A stretch of DNA of 64,000 nucleotides from Nitrobacter sp047149785 (GCF_047149785.1 NZ_BAAGBE010000001.1:372001-436000); one strand, 5' to 3'. Positions 53,532 to 62,423 are shown, counted from the stretch's first letter. Notes: a model not told the origin generated them from the sequence alone. Translations and numbers: made by a program.

Positions 53532-53768
53532 TACCGTTCGTTGATGTGTGGGGGACCGCGTGAAGTCAAGCGCGGCTCGCCGGCTTTCGCGCGCGGTCCG
53601 TCGGAATCCGCGTCCAGTTAACACCCTGTTTAACGGCTGGTGATAAGCATGAGGACCGACCCCGAGGTCAGGACCGGCCAACACCGGATGCTGTCCTCCA
53701 GGATCGCTCGCTCCGGCGGGCTTCGACGATTCCTCACACATAGAACGTGACGTGCAGGGGGGCTCAGC

Positions 53769-54164
53769 ATGGCGGTTGATTTGTCAATGTCGGTTCTGGT
53801 GGTAGACGACTACAACACCATGATCCGCATCATCCGAAATCTTCTCAAGCAGCTTGGGTTCGAGAACATCGACGATGCCAGCGACGGGTCGGCGGCGCTG
53901 AACAAGATGCGCACCAAGAAATACGGTCTGGTGATTTCCGACTGGAACATGGAACCGATGACCGGCTACGATCTTCTCAAGGAAGTTCGCGCCGACGCCA
54001 ATCTCGCGATGACGCCGTTCATCATGATTACGGCGGAGTCGAAGACGGAGAACGTCATCGCCGCCAAGAAGGCCGGGGTGAACAACTACATCGTCAAGCC
54101 GTTCAACGCGGCGACGCTGAAGAACAAGATCGAAGCGGTGTTCCCCGACAACGTCCCGGCGTAA
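53769..54164 (+). CDS. cheY: Single-domain chemotaxis response regulator CheY
   Basis: The 131-residue receiver has the acidic pocket VLVVDDYNTM, the phospho-acceptor in LVISDWNMEPMTGYDLL, the conserved Thr in IMITAES, and the Lys in YIVKPFNAATLKNKI. There is no output domain. It is very like alphaproteobacterial CheY that binds the flagellar switch. No other che gene is next to it; the phosphatase cheZ is at 16518. The upstream 237 bp contain no obvious operator. Confidence 0.94.
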   Translation: MAVDLSMSVLVVDDYNTMIRIIRNLLKQLGFENIDDASDGSAALNKMRTKKYGLVISDWNMEPMTGYDLLKEVRADANLAMTPFIMITAESKTENVIAAKKAGVNNYIVKPFNAATLKNKIEAVFPDNVPA

Positions 54165-54221
54165 TCGCCGGCGGGTTTCGAGCTGACGTCGTTTCGATTC
54201 CTGCTCCGACGATATGGTGTC

Positions 54222-54552
54222 CGTCATGCCCGTGCTTGTCACGGGCATCCACGTCTTATCGGAATGTCGATCTTCTTTACCTCTCCCCGATGGGGAGAGG
54301 TCGGCACGCAGTGCCGGGTGAGGGGGTAAACTCGCGAGGCTTCACCCCCTCACCCCGACCCTCTCCCCGTGGGAGAGGGAGTTCGCTGTGCCCGCTGATG
54401 CGTTTCCATCTAAATATGAATTTGCTCTGGCGGTGGTTCAGCAAGAAAGACGTGGATGGCCGGGACCATAGGCGTTCGACAGAACGCCGTTCTTCGAACG
54501 GCCGAAAGCGCGTTTACGCGCGTCTTCGACGCGCTATGGCCGGCCATGACGA
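54222..54552. repeat. Composite nested dispersed repeats downstream of cheY
   Basis: The left half of a CGTCATG element (54222-54257, ending ACGTCTTA) and its right half (from AAAGACGTGGATGGCCGGG near 54448 to GGCCGGCCATGACG at 54552) are pushed apart by a CTCCC-type element (about 54277-54412, with CTCTCCCCGATGGGGAGAG and CTCTCCCCGTGGGAGAG). The right half itself carries an extra block, ATAGGCGTTCGACAGAACG onwards with CCGTTCTTCGAACGG. So at least two further repeats lie inside one element. Confidence 0.8.
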
Positions 54553-54597
54553 ACGGAAATCGCAGCGTTCACCGAGAAGTCTCTCAGAAGCAAGTCC

Positions 54598-55452
54598 CTA
54601 CCACTTCAGTTCGCGCATCAGCGCCAGCGGCGGATGGCCGAACAATTCCTTGACCGAGGCCGGATCGAGCTGGTCGACGCCGGCGAATTCCTCGGAATGG
54701 ATGCCGCGCGTCAAAAACAGCAGGTCGATGCCGAAAGCGTGCGCGCCCGTCAGGTCCGTACGCACGGAATCGCCGATCGCGAGCACCCGGTCGAGCTGCG
54801 TATCCTTGCCGCGCCGTTCCCGCGCCAGCGCCATCGCGCGTTCGTAGATCGGCCGGTGCGGCTTGCCGTAAAAGATTACCTCGCCGCCCAGCTCGCGATA
54901 GAGTTCGGCGATGGCGCCGGCGCAATAGAGCAGCCGGTCTCCGCTTTCGACGACGATATCGGGGTTGGCGCAGATCAACGGCAGCCTGCGCTCGCGCGCC
55001 TGCATCAGCAGGGTGCGATAGTCCTCGGCGGTTTCGGTCTCGTCGTCGAACGGGCCGGTGCAGACGATGTAGTCGGCGTGCTCGATCGGCGCGAGCACCG
55101 GGTCGAGGCCGCGATAGATCGAGCTGTCGCGCTCGGGGCCGAGCCAGTAAACCGCCTTGCCCCGATGCTCGGCGACGTAGTTGCGCGCCAGATCGCCTGA
55201 CGAAGCGATGGCGTCGTAGGTGTCGTCGGGCACGCCGAACTTGCGCAATTGCCGCTGCACGGCGTCGGCCGGGCGCGGCGCGTTGGTGATGAGGATGACG
55301 GCGCCGCCCTTGTCACGGAACGTTTTCAGCGCCGCGCAGGCCTCGGGAAACGACACGAGACCGTTGTGAACCACGCCCCAGATGTCGCTGAGCACCACGT
55401 CCCTTCCGGCCGCGAGGTCGCGCAGGTGGTCGACGTAACGAAGGGCCCTCAT
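54598..55452 (-). CDS. TIGR01459-type HAD hydrolase (NagD-like)
   Basis: The 284-residue protein has the HAD motifs DIWGVVHNG (the TIGR01459 variant of DxDG, with Asp nucleophile in VLSDIWGV), LITNAPRPADAV (motif II), GKPHRPIYERA (motif III Lys) and AIGDSVRTDLTGA (motif IV). The family is restricted mainly to alphaproteobacteria, with unknown substrate; NagD relatives dephosphorylate nucleotides and sugars. It is 16 bp after the EAL gene, so the two are probably co-transcribed. Confidence 0.9.
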   Translation of the reverse strand: MRALRYVDHLRDLAAGRDVVLSDIWGVVHNGLVSFPEACAALKTFRDKGGAVILITNAPRPADAVQRQLRKFGVPDDTYDAIASSGDLARNYVAEHRGKAVYWLGPERDSSIYRGLDPVLAPIEHADYIVCTGPFDDETETAEDYRTLLMQARERRLPLICANPDIVVESGDRLLYCAGAIAELYRELGGEVIFYGKPHRPIYERAMALARERRGKDTQLDRVLAIGDSVRTDLTGAHAFGIDLLFLTRGIHSEEFAGVDQLDPASVKELFGHPPLALMRELKW

Positions 55453-55468
55453 CTCGGAACGGATGCTT

Positions 55469-56842
55469 TCAGGCTGCGCCGCCGGCGCGGCGCACCAGTG
55501 CGGCGGCGCCGGTCAGGCGGGGCTGATAGTCGGACTTGATTGCGCCGGCCTTCGTCTTGTCGGCTGGGCTTGCGGCCGCATCCGGACGCAGCGGCCGGGG
55601 CGCGGCGAACAGGAAACCCTGGCCGAAGCGGACCTCGTAGTCGAGCAGATCGACCACAGCCCGTTCGTCTTCGATCCGTTCCGCGATCAGGTCGATGCCG
55701 AACCGTCCGAGCAGATCGGAAATGTCGGCCGGATGGATATCGGAGGCCGCCATTCGTTTCTGGTCCAGAAGGAGCGAGGCCGGCACCTTGATGAAGCGGA
55801 CGCCGCGGTCGGCCAGTTCGCGCGGCTCCATGCGCAGGTCGTTCACATGGTCGATGGAGAACCGGTAGCCGCGCTGCGCCAGTGCGGCGAGGTGCTCGCT
55901 TTCGGTGGCGCCGAGACCGCGCAGCGTGCTGTGCCTGAATTCGAGGATCAGCGAAGGCGCCAGGGCGCGATTGGCCTCCAGAAATTCGAGACACTTCGCG
56001 AACGCGGCGCGATTGCCAAGCGTCGCCGCGGCGACGTTGCAGAACAGGGCGGCATCCTTGTTGCGCTGCTGAAGCCGGCGCAGCACCTCCGCGCAGCGCG
56101 CGATCACCATGTTGTCGATGCGTCCCATCAGACCGGCCGCTTCGGCGGCGGGAATGAAATCGCCGGCGGCAAGAGGTGCTCCGCTGGCATCGCGCAGCCG
56201 CACCACGGCTTCGTAGTAGCGCGTCTTGCGCTGTGGAAGCGTGACGATCGGCTGCAGGAAGATGTCGATGCTGTTGGCCTCGATGGCGTCCTTGATCGTC
56301 GTCAGGACGGGCGTGTCGTTGCGGTTTGGCGTGGAACTCGTTCCGGCCGGCCGGGCGGGAGCAGGCGCCGCAACCCATATCGGAGGCGGGGGGTCGACCG
56401 TCTGCGGCGGGGCAGCCGGCGGCAGCGCCGCCAGCATGTCCTCATGGACGGCAACCGAGGCCGCGAGCTGCCTGACCAGCCCGCCAAGCTCGCTGATTTC
56501 CCCGAGCGCGGACTGGAGTCCCGATTGAATGCGGTCGTGCGCGGCGGAATTGGGGGAGACCGTCCTGCTCTCGACCGCCGCGAGGCGCCGCCCGAACTCG
56601 CCGACCTGACGGGCGAGGTCGGCGATGCCCTGCGACAGATCTGCGATCTGGCCGTCGACGTCGCTGCGGTCGCGCATCCGCGTCGACACCGCGTTGTAGA
56701 GAATGAGGAAGGTCAGGGCGGCCAGCGCCACGACGGCGGCTTCAGACGCGCGCAGGTTCGTCAGCGAATAGAGCACGAGGCCGAGCGAGCCCGAGACCAG
56801 CACCATGCAGACGGCAACGAAAATCGTGGAGATACGGATCAT
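55469..56842 (-). CDS. Membrane EAL-domain protein with degenerate active site
   Basis: The 457-residue protein has two N-terminal transmembrane helices (about residues 6-27 and 35-53), a coiled-coil (about 58-135), a Pro-rich linker (145-165) and a C-terminal EAL domain from about 180. Of the catalytic set, the first Glu (YEAVVRL), Asn (FCNVAAATL), a Glu (LEFRHS), and Gln (FGQGFLF) are kept. However, the DDFG motif is DHVN, and the KID motif is IKVP. Loss of the second metal-binding Asp suggests no c-di-GMP hydrolysis, so it may instead bind c-di-GMP or a partner. The downstream HAD gene is probably co-transcribed. Confidence 0.88.
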   Translation of the reverse strand: MIRISTIFVAVCMVLVSGSLGLVLYSLTNLRASEAAVVALAALTFLILYNAVSTRMRDRSDVDGQIADLSQGIADLARQVGEFGRRLAAVESRTVSPNSAAHDRIQSGLQSALGEISELGGLVRQLAASVAVHEDMLAALPPAAPPQTVDPPPPIWVAAPAPARPAGTSSTPNRNDTPVLTTIKDAIEANSIDIFLQPIVTLPQRKTRYYEAVVRLRDASGAPLAAGDFIPAAEAAGLMGRIDNMVIARCAEVLRRLQQRNKDAALFCNVAAATLGNRAAFAKCLEFLEANRALAPSLILEFRHSTLRGLGATESEHLAALAQRGYRFSIDHVNDLRMEPRELADRGVRFIKVPASLLLDQKRMAASDIHPADISDLLGRFGIDLIAERIEDERAVVDLLDYEVRFGQGFLFAAPRPLRPDAAASPADKTKAGAIKSDYQPRLTGAAALVRRAGGAA

Positions 56843-56962
56843 CTGGCGCGATAAAGGCTCCCGCCGCCGGATGATTTCCGGCGCTTTCGGACCGTCACAC
56901 TACCATTATTGGTGATTCGGCGGACAGTCTTCTACCTTTTCCGCCGGAATCGGACCAATCGC

Positions 56963-58300
56963 TCAGGCGACGGCGCGAATCACCCTGGCGACCTTGTCGA
57001 TGATCTCGCCGATCTGGTCGTCGCTGACGATCAGCGGCGGGGTCAGCGCCAGCGTGTCGCCGGCGATTCGCATCATCACGTCGTGGTCATGAAACCCGCT
57101 TCGGAGCGCGGCGAAACCGCGGTCGCCGGGCCCGTTCTGGTTGGGCGCGAGATCGATGCCCGCCGTGATCCCGACGGTGCGGATGTCCACCACATTGGGC
57201 TCGTTGCGCAGGCTCATCACCGCGTCCGCGAATGTCGGCTCCAGGTCCCTGGCGCGCTCGAACAGTTTTTCGTCGCGATAGATGTCGAGGGTGGCGAGGC
57301 CGGCGGCGCAAGCCAGCGGGTGCGCCGAATAGGTGTAGCCGTGGAACAGTTCCACGGCGTTCGGCGGTCCGGCCATGAAGGCCTCAAAGACGGTATCGCG
57401 CACCAGTACGCCGCCCATCGGAGCCGCGCCGTTGGTGACTCCTTTCGCAAATGTGATCATGTCCGGCAGCACGCCGTAGCGCTCGGCGGCGAACGGGTAG
57501 CCGAGCCGGCCGAAGCCGGTGATGACCTCGTCGAAGATCAGGAGGATGCCGTGCTTCCGGGTGATCTCGCGCAGCCGCTCGAGGTAGCCCTTGGGCGAGG
57601 GAAGCACGCCGGTCGATCCCGCCATCGGCTCGACGATAACGGCGGCGATGGTGTTGGCGCCGTGCAGGCCGACGAGGCGTTCCAGTTCGTCGGCGAAATG
57701 CGCGCCGTAATCAGGCTCGCCCTTGCTGAACGCCTGCTTGTCGCGGTCGTAGGTGGATTGCAGATGGTCGACGCCGGTCAGCAGCGAGCCGAACATCTTG
57801 CGGTTGCTGACGATGCCGCCGACCGAGGTGCCGCCGAAGCCGACGCCGTGATAGCCGCGCTCGCGGCCGATCAGGCGGATGCGGCTGCCCTGGCCGTTGA
57901 TCTGGTGATAGGCCAGCGCGATCTTCAGCGCGGTGTCGGCGGCCTCCGAACCAGAATTGCAGAAGAACACGTGATCGAGGCCCTTCGGCGCCAGCGCGGC
58001 GACGCGGTTCGCAAGCTCGAACGCCTGCGGAATGCCGAACTGGAACGGCGGCGCGAAGTCCAGCGCCTCGGCCTGCCTGCCGATCGCCGACGCGATTTCC
58101 GCGCGGCCGTGGCCGGCATTGCAGCACCACATGCCGGCGGCGCCGTCGATGATCTTGCGGCCGTCGGTTGAGAAGTAGTGCATGCCCTTGGCGCCGGCGA
58201 TCAGCCGAGGCGCCGCCTTGAAGGCGCGGTTGGCGGTGAACGGCATCCAGAACGCGGCCAGATCGTTCGGCGCGGGCGGGGCGGGGCTCTTGTCTAGCAT
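56963..58300 (-). CDS. Class III omega-amino acid--pyruvate aminotransferase
   Basis: The 445-residue PLP enzyme has FWMPFTANRAFKAAPR near the start, FFCNSGSEAADTALKIA, the GYHGVGFGG site, the Asp in LIFDEVITGFGR and the PLP Lys in ITFAKGVTNGAAPMG. The N-terminus and TNGAAPMGGVLV block match beta-alanine--pyruvate transaminases, which convert beta-alanine and pyruvate to malonate semialdehyde and alanine, but related omega-amino acid enzymes cannot be excluded. GAGG precedes the ATG at 58300. It stands alone and is divergent from the tad genes. Confidence 0.88.
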   Translation of the reverse strand: MLDKSPAPPAPNDLAAFWMPFTANRAFKAAPRLIAGAKGMHYFSTDGRKIIDGAAGMWCCNAGHGRAEIASAIGRQAEALDFAPPFQFGIPQAFELANRVAALAPKGLDHVFFCNSGSEAADTALKIALAYHQINGQGSRIRLIGRERGYHGVGFGGTSVGGIVSNRKMFGSLLTGVDHLQSTYDRDKQAFSKGEPDYGAHFADELERLVGLHGANTIAAVIVEPMAGSTGVLPSPKGYLERLREITRKHGILLIFDEVITGFGRLGYPFAAERYGVLPDMITFAKGVTNGAAPMGGVLVRDTVFEAFMAGPPNAVELFHGYTYSAHPLACAAGLATLDIYRDEKLFERARDLEPTFADAVMSLRNEPNVVDIRTVGITAGIDLAPNQNGPGDRGFAALRSGFHDHDVMMRIAGDTLALTPPLIVSDDQIGEIIDKVARVIRAVA

Positions 58301-58482
58301 CGGAGGCCTCTTCTTTTCGGCTCGGCATGTTTGGCGGCAGCCTAACCCTTTTTTGCAAGGCTGCGAAATGCGGTTTGCCGCATCGAGCCATGTGCGCCCG
58401 AACGTTGCGCGAATCGTGCTCGGAGCGTCCGCGGCGCGCGCGGCTGCGGCGGCTCTGGAGCCGGAGAACCGTCCGCGCACGT

Positions 58483-58502
58483 ATATACCATCTTTAGTAT
58501 AT
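58483..58502. promoter_or_regulatory. AT-rich inverted repeat before the tadE gene
   Basis: ATATAC (58483-58488) and GTATAT (58497-58502) are perfect complements eight bases apart, within an AT-rich block (58481-58530) that stands out in this GC-rich DNA. It is 46 bp before the tadE ATG and could be an operator or promoter element. Confidence 0.4.
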
Positions 58503-58547
58503 GATACGTTCATTTACACTTAATGGTTGTGTGGCTTAGTACGCCGC

Positions 58548-58991
58548 ATGACAGGCTTCGCACCACGTCCGGATTTTTTTGACCTTCGACGCTTTGCGCG
58601 CGGCTCCCATGGGGCATCCGCGGTCGAGTTCGCGATGCTGCTGCCGCTGTTCCTGGTACTGGTGTTCGGCATCGTCGTGTTCGGCGCCTACCTCACCATG
58701 GTGCACAGCGTGCAGCAGCTCGCCGCCGAGGCGGCGCGCTGCTCGGTCGCGGGCCTGAGCGAGAGCGAGCGCGTCAGCCTTGCCGAAAATTACGTCACCG
58801 CGAACGCCGGGTCCTATCCGCTGTTGCAGCCGAGCCATCTCACGGTGAGCGCGGCGATCTCGGGCAGCGACGTCTTCATCGTTACCGTCAATTACGACGC
58901 CTCGGGCAATTTCATCTACACGCTGCCGTTCGTGCCGTCGCCGCCGTCGACCATCGCTCGCTCGGCGGCGATCCCGTTCGGCGGCTTTTGA
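58548..58991 (+). CDS. TadE-like pilus assembly protein
   Basis: The 147-residue protein has the TadE motif GASAVEFAMLLPLFLVLVFGIVVFG, a single N-terminal transmembrane helix with the conserved Glu (AVEFA), at about residues 24-48, and a periplasmic domain. Such pseudopilins take part in Tad/Flp pilus assembly. The start is ATG at 58548; a TTG frame from 58527 is not needed. It lies 11 bp before the tadG-like gene. No other tad gene is present here, so the main tad locus must be elsewhere. Confidence 0.88.
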   Translation: MTGFAPRPDFFDLRRFARGSHGASAVEFAMLLPLFLVLVFGIVVFGAYLTMVHSVQQLAAEAARCSVAGLSESERVSLAENYVTANAGSYPLLQPSHLTVSAAISGSDVFIVTVNYDASGNFIYTLPFVPSPPSTIARSAAIPFGGF

Positions 58992-59002
58992 GGAGACGCA
59001 CG

Positions 59003-60667
59003 ATGCAAAACCTGCTTCGGCGCTTTGTCTCGGATACGCGCGGCAATTTCGCGACCCTGGGGGCCGCGTGCATGGTGCTGGTGATCGGCTGCGCCGCGCT
59101 CGGCGTCGACGTCGGTTCGATCTATGCCGACCGCCGCAAGTCGCAGAGCGCGGCGGACCTTGCGGCCATCGTCGCCGCCGGCAACCTCGGCAAGGCCGAG
59201 AGCGCGGCCGCCGCCACCGTGACAGCCAACGGCTATCCGGCGAGCGCACTGGTGTCGGTCGAACTCGGCAGCTACACGCCGGATGCCGCGCTAGCGCCGC
59301 AGGCGCGCTTCGTCACGCCCGCGACCGGGGTCGCCAATGCGGCGCGGGTGACGCTGCGCACCGAAACTCCGCTCTATTTCGCGCGCATGTTTACCGGAGG
59401 ACGCAGCCACTTCGACATCACGACCAGAGCGACGGCTGCGAGCACCGCGCTCGCCTCGTTCGCGATCGGCTCGCGTCTGCTCGCGCTCAACGGCGGCCTG
59501 CTCAATGCGATGCTCGGTCCCATGTTGGGGACGACGCTGTCGCTGTCGGCGATGGACTATCAGGCGTTGATCGACGCCCACATCGATGCCTTCGATTTCT
59601 TGAACGCGCTGGCGACGCGGCTCGACCTGACAGGCGGCACCTACGACTCGGTGCTGTCGGGCGACGTGAAGGTCGCCGACATCGTTGCGGCCATGTTGAG
59701 CGCGCAGCAGGCGGCGAACGGCTTGAACGCCGCGACGACGGCGCTGTCGAACATCTCGCTGGCGCTCGCCGGGCTGACCACCACGATCGTGCCGGGGAAG
59801 CTGATCGACGTCGGCCCCTATTCGGCGATGACGGTCGGCTCGAAACCGAAAACCGGCGTCAGCGCGTCGCTGTTCGACCTGCTGTCGGCGACGGGCGCGA
59901 TCGCCAACGGCGCCAACCAGATCGCGGCTTCGGTCGATTTCGGCCTGCCCGGCATCGCCGCCGTCTCGGTCGTGGCGACGATCGGCGAGCATCCGCAAGG
60001 CAGAAGCTGGATGACGGTGGGGACCGAAGGCGCAAGCGTTCATACCGCGCAGACGCGGGTCCTGGTGACGATCAGGCTGCTCGGCAGCGGCGCGGTGTCG
60101 GCCGTCAATTTGCCGGTCTATGTCGAGATCGCGTCCGGGACCGCAACGCTCGATAACGTGAGTTGCGGACGTCCGGATGTCACGGCTTCCAGCGTCGTCC
60201 TCGGCGTCACCCCCGGCGTCGTCGATGCCTGGATCGGCAACGTCTCAATGGCTGACATGACCAACTTCACCAGCAAGCCCGATCCGGGCGCGGCGACGCT
60301 GGTCAATCTCGGCGCGGTCACCGTGACCGGCCGCGCCCATGCCGGCATGGGAAACACCACGCCGACACCGGTGACCTTCAGTTATGCCGACATCGCCGCG
60401 CAGACCAAGAAGACCGTGACGACCACGGATTTCACCTCGTCGCTGACCGCGAGCCTGCTCGGCGATCTCTCGCTCAAGGTCAATGTCGGGCCGCTGGGCC
60501 TGCCGGTCCCCGGCCTCGGGCCGGCCGTGACGGGAATCATCGGCGGCGCCACAGCGTCGATCGATCAGGTGCTGGCGCAGGTTCTGGCGACGCTCGGCGT
60601 CGGCATCGGGCAGGCGGATGTGTGGGTCTCAGGCATCCGCTGCGACGGCGCGGTGCTGGTGAATTGA
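59003..60667 (+). CDS. TadG-like protein (N-terminal TadE-type helix, large extracytoplasmic domain)
   Basis: The 554-residue protein has the TadG N-terminus TRGNFATLGAACMVLVIGC (about residues 13-31) and GVDVGSIYADRRKSQSAADLAAIVAAG (in pieces), then a ~480-residue region rich in Ala, Thr, Gly and Val, with few aromatic residues. The ATG at 59003 has GAGGAG seven bases upstream. Only one cysteine pair is visible late (SCGRPD, RCDGA). It forms a two-gene unit with the tadE-like gene and is probably a surface or pilus-associated protein. Confidence 0.88.
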   Translation: MQNLLRRFVSDTRGNFATLGAACMVLVIGCAALGVDVGSIYADRRKSQSAADLAAIVAAGNLGKAESAAAATVTANGYPASALVSVELGSYTPDAALAPQARFVTPATGVANAARVTLRTETPLYFARMFTGGRSHFDITTRATAASTALASFAIGSRLLALNGGLLNAMLGPMLGTTLSLSAMDYQALIDAHIDAFDFLNALATRLDLTGGTYDSVLSGDVKVADIVAAMLSAQQAANGLNAATTALSNISLALAGLTTTIVPGKLIDVGPYSAMTVGSKPKTGVSASLFDLLSATGAIANGANQIAASVDFGLPGIAAVSVVATIGEHPQGRSWMTVGTEGASVHTAQTRVLVTIRLLGSGAVSAVNLPVYVEIASGTATLDNVSCGRPDVTASSVVLGVTPGVVDAWIGNVSMADMTNFTSKPDPGAATLVNLGAVTVTGRAHAGMGNTTPTPVTFSYADIAAQTKKTVTTTDFTSSLTASLLGDLSLKVNVGPLGLPVPGLGPAVTGIIGGATASIDQVLAQVLATLGVGIGQADVWVSGIRCDGAVLVN

Positions 60668-60688
60668 AATCGGTGGGAATGCTGTCAT

Positions 60689-60807
60689 CGTCATGCCCGG
60701 CCTTGTGCCGGGCAGCCACGTCTTGAGGGTGATCAGCAAGGAGCTGGCCGGGACATAGGCGAGCGGAAGCGACGCCGTTCTTCGAACGGCTGGGCCCGGC
60801 CATGACG
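60689..60807. repeat. CGTCATG palindromic repeat carrying one 36/37-bp unit
   Basis: CGTCATGCCCGGCCTTGTGC opens it and GGGCCCGGCCATGACG closes it. Inside, 60755-60791 (ATAGGCGAGCGGAAGC ... CTTCGAACGGCT) is a 37-bp variant of the unit that is tandemly repeated three times at 62491-62598. Confidence 0.85.
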
Positions 60808-60863
60808 TATTGAGGCTTCTGCCTTGCCCGCCCGCGCTTCGGCTGCTAACCCCTGCGCTGTTC

Positions 60864-60895
60864 GTTGACAATTTACACAGGTGCTAATTGTCAAC
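60864..60895. promoter_or_regulatory. Palindrome GTTGACAATT / AATTGTCAAC before hisS
   Basis: GTTGACAATT (60864-60873) and AATTGTCAAC (60886-60895) are perfect 10-bp complements separated by 12 bases, 18 bp before the hisS ATG. The left arm includes a TTGACA -35-like hexamer. It looks like an operator or a leader hairpin close to the ribosome-binding site. Confidence 0.5.
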
Positions 60896-60913
60896 AATCG
60901 CCGGTGTGAAGTC

Positions 60914-62422
60914 ATGTCCGACAAGAAACCGAAAAAGCCGCAGAAACTTCGCGCCCGCCTGCCGCGCGGGCTGGAGGATCGCGGCCCCGCCGCGATTGCC
61001 GCCACCCGCGCGATGACCGACAAGATCCGCGCGGTCTATGAGCGCTACGGCTTCGAGCCGGTGGAAACACCCGCGATGGAATACACCGATGCGCTCGGCA
61101 AATTCCTGCCCGATCAGGACCGGCCGAACGAGGGCGTGTTCTCCTTCCAGGACGACGACGAGCAGTGGATCAGCTTGCGCTACGATCTCACCGCGCCGCT
61201 CGCGCGTTACGTCGCGGAGAATTTCCAGAATCTCGCGCTGCCCTATCGCAGCTATCGCGCGGGCTACGTGTTCCGCAACGAGAAGCCCGGACCGGGACGC
61301 TTCCGCCAGTTCATGCAGTTCGACGCCGATACGGTCGGCAGCGCGTCGCCCGCCGCCGACGCCGAGATGTGCATGATGGCCGCCGACACCATGGAGGCGC
61401 TCGGCATCCCGCGCGGGCAGTATGTGGTGAAGGTGAACAACCGCAAGGTGCTCGACGGCACTCTTGAAGGCTTAAGCCTTGGCGGTGATGAACACGCACA
61501 AACGCGCCTTACAATTTTGCGCGCGATCGACAAGCTCGATAAATTTACCGAATTGGACGTTCATCTGCTGTTGACTATTGGTCGCAAGGACCCGTCGGGT
61601 GATTTCACTAAGGGCGCTGGTTTAATAGACGAGCAGGCGGAAAAAATCTTGAGCCGCCTGCGACGTAATAGCGACACGAACGAGCAGACGCTGGATAGTA
61701 TTCGCGGGTCGGCGGACGAGACAGCAACCCACCAAACCGGTGTTCAAGAATTGGAAGAAATTGCAAAACTTCTGTACTCGGCGGGGTACAAGGAAGACCG
61801 CATCCGCATCGATCCCTCCGTCGTGCGTGGCCTCGAATACTACACCGGCCCGGTCTACGAAGTTGAGCTTCTGCTCGAGACCAAAGACGAGAAGGGCCGC
61901 CCGGTGCGGTTCGGCTCGGTCGGCGGTGGCGGGCGCTATGACGGCCTCGTCTCGCGCTTCCGCGGCGAGCCGGTGCCTGCAACAGGCTTCTCCATCGGCG
62001 TGTCGCGGCTGCAGGCTGCGCTCACGATGCTCGGCAAGCTGGACACCAGGCCGCAAGCAGGGCCGGTAGTCGTCACCGTGTTCGGCGGCGACATCGCGGG
62101 CTACCAGAAAATGGTGTCGGACCTGCGCAATGCGGGAATCCGCGCCGAGCTGTATCTCGGCAATCCCAAACATTCGCTCGGCCAGCAGATGAAATACGCC
62201 GACAAGCGCCATTCGCCGTGCGCGATCATTCAGGGCAGCGACGAAAAGGCCAACGGCAAGGTCCAGATCAAGGACCTGATCGCGGGCGCCGGGCTGACCT
62301 CGATCGAGGATCGCACCGAGTATCTGAAGAAGCAGGCCGAGGCGCAGATCGAGGTCGGCGAAAGCGATCTCGTCGCGGAGGTGCGCAAGATTCTTGATAA
62401 GCACGATGTGAAGTGGGGGTGA
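60914..62422 (+). CDS. hisS: Histidine--tRNA ligase with an AT-rich internal patch
   Basis: The 502-residue class II synthetase has motif 2 (YRAGYVFRNEKPGPGRFRQFMQFD, in pieces), the His-binding RGLEYYTGPVYEVEL, motif 3 region (GSVGGGGRYDGLVSRF) and a C-terminal anticodon-binding domain (AGIRAELYLGNPKHSLGQQMKYADKR). The ATG at 60914 is chosen; the ATG at 60881 lies inside the upstream palindrome. Bases about 61471-61800 (residues about 187-295, the insertion domain) are AT-richer: 28 of 60 are G+C at 61501-61560, with codons TTA, ATA and AAA rare elsewhere. The frame is intact. Confidence 0.96.
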   Translation: MSDKKPKKPQKLRARLPRGLEDRGPAAIAATRAMTDKIRAVYERYGFEPVETPAMEYTDALGKFLPDQDRPNEGVFSFQDDDEQWISLRYDLTAPLARYVAENFQNLALPYRSYRAGYVFRNEKPGPGRFRQFMQFDADTVGSASPAADAEMCMMAADTMEALGIPRGQYVVKVNNRKVLDGTLEGLSLGGDEHAQTRLTILRAIDKLDKFTELDVHLLLTIGRKDPSGDFTKGAGLIDEQAEKILSRLRRNSDTNEQTLDSIRGSADETATHQTGVQELEEIAKLLYSAGYKEDRIRIDPSVVRGLEYYTGPVYEVELLLETKDEKGRPVRFGSVGGGGRYDGLVSRFRGEPVPATGFSIGVSRLQAALTMLGKLDTRPQAGPVVVTVFGGDIAGYQKMVSDLRNAGIRAELYLGNPKHSLGQQMKYADKRHSPCAIIQGSDEKANGKVQIKDLIAGAGLTSIEDRTEYLKKQAEAQIEVGESDLVAEVRKILDKHDVKWG

Positions 62423-62423
62423 T

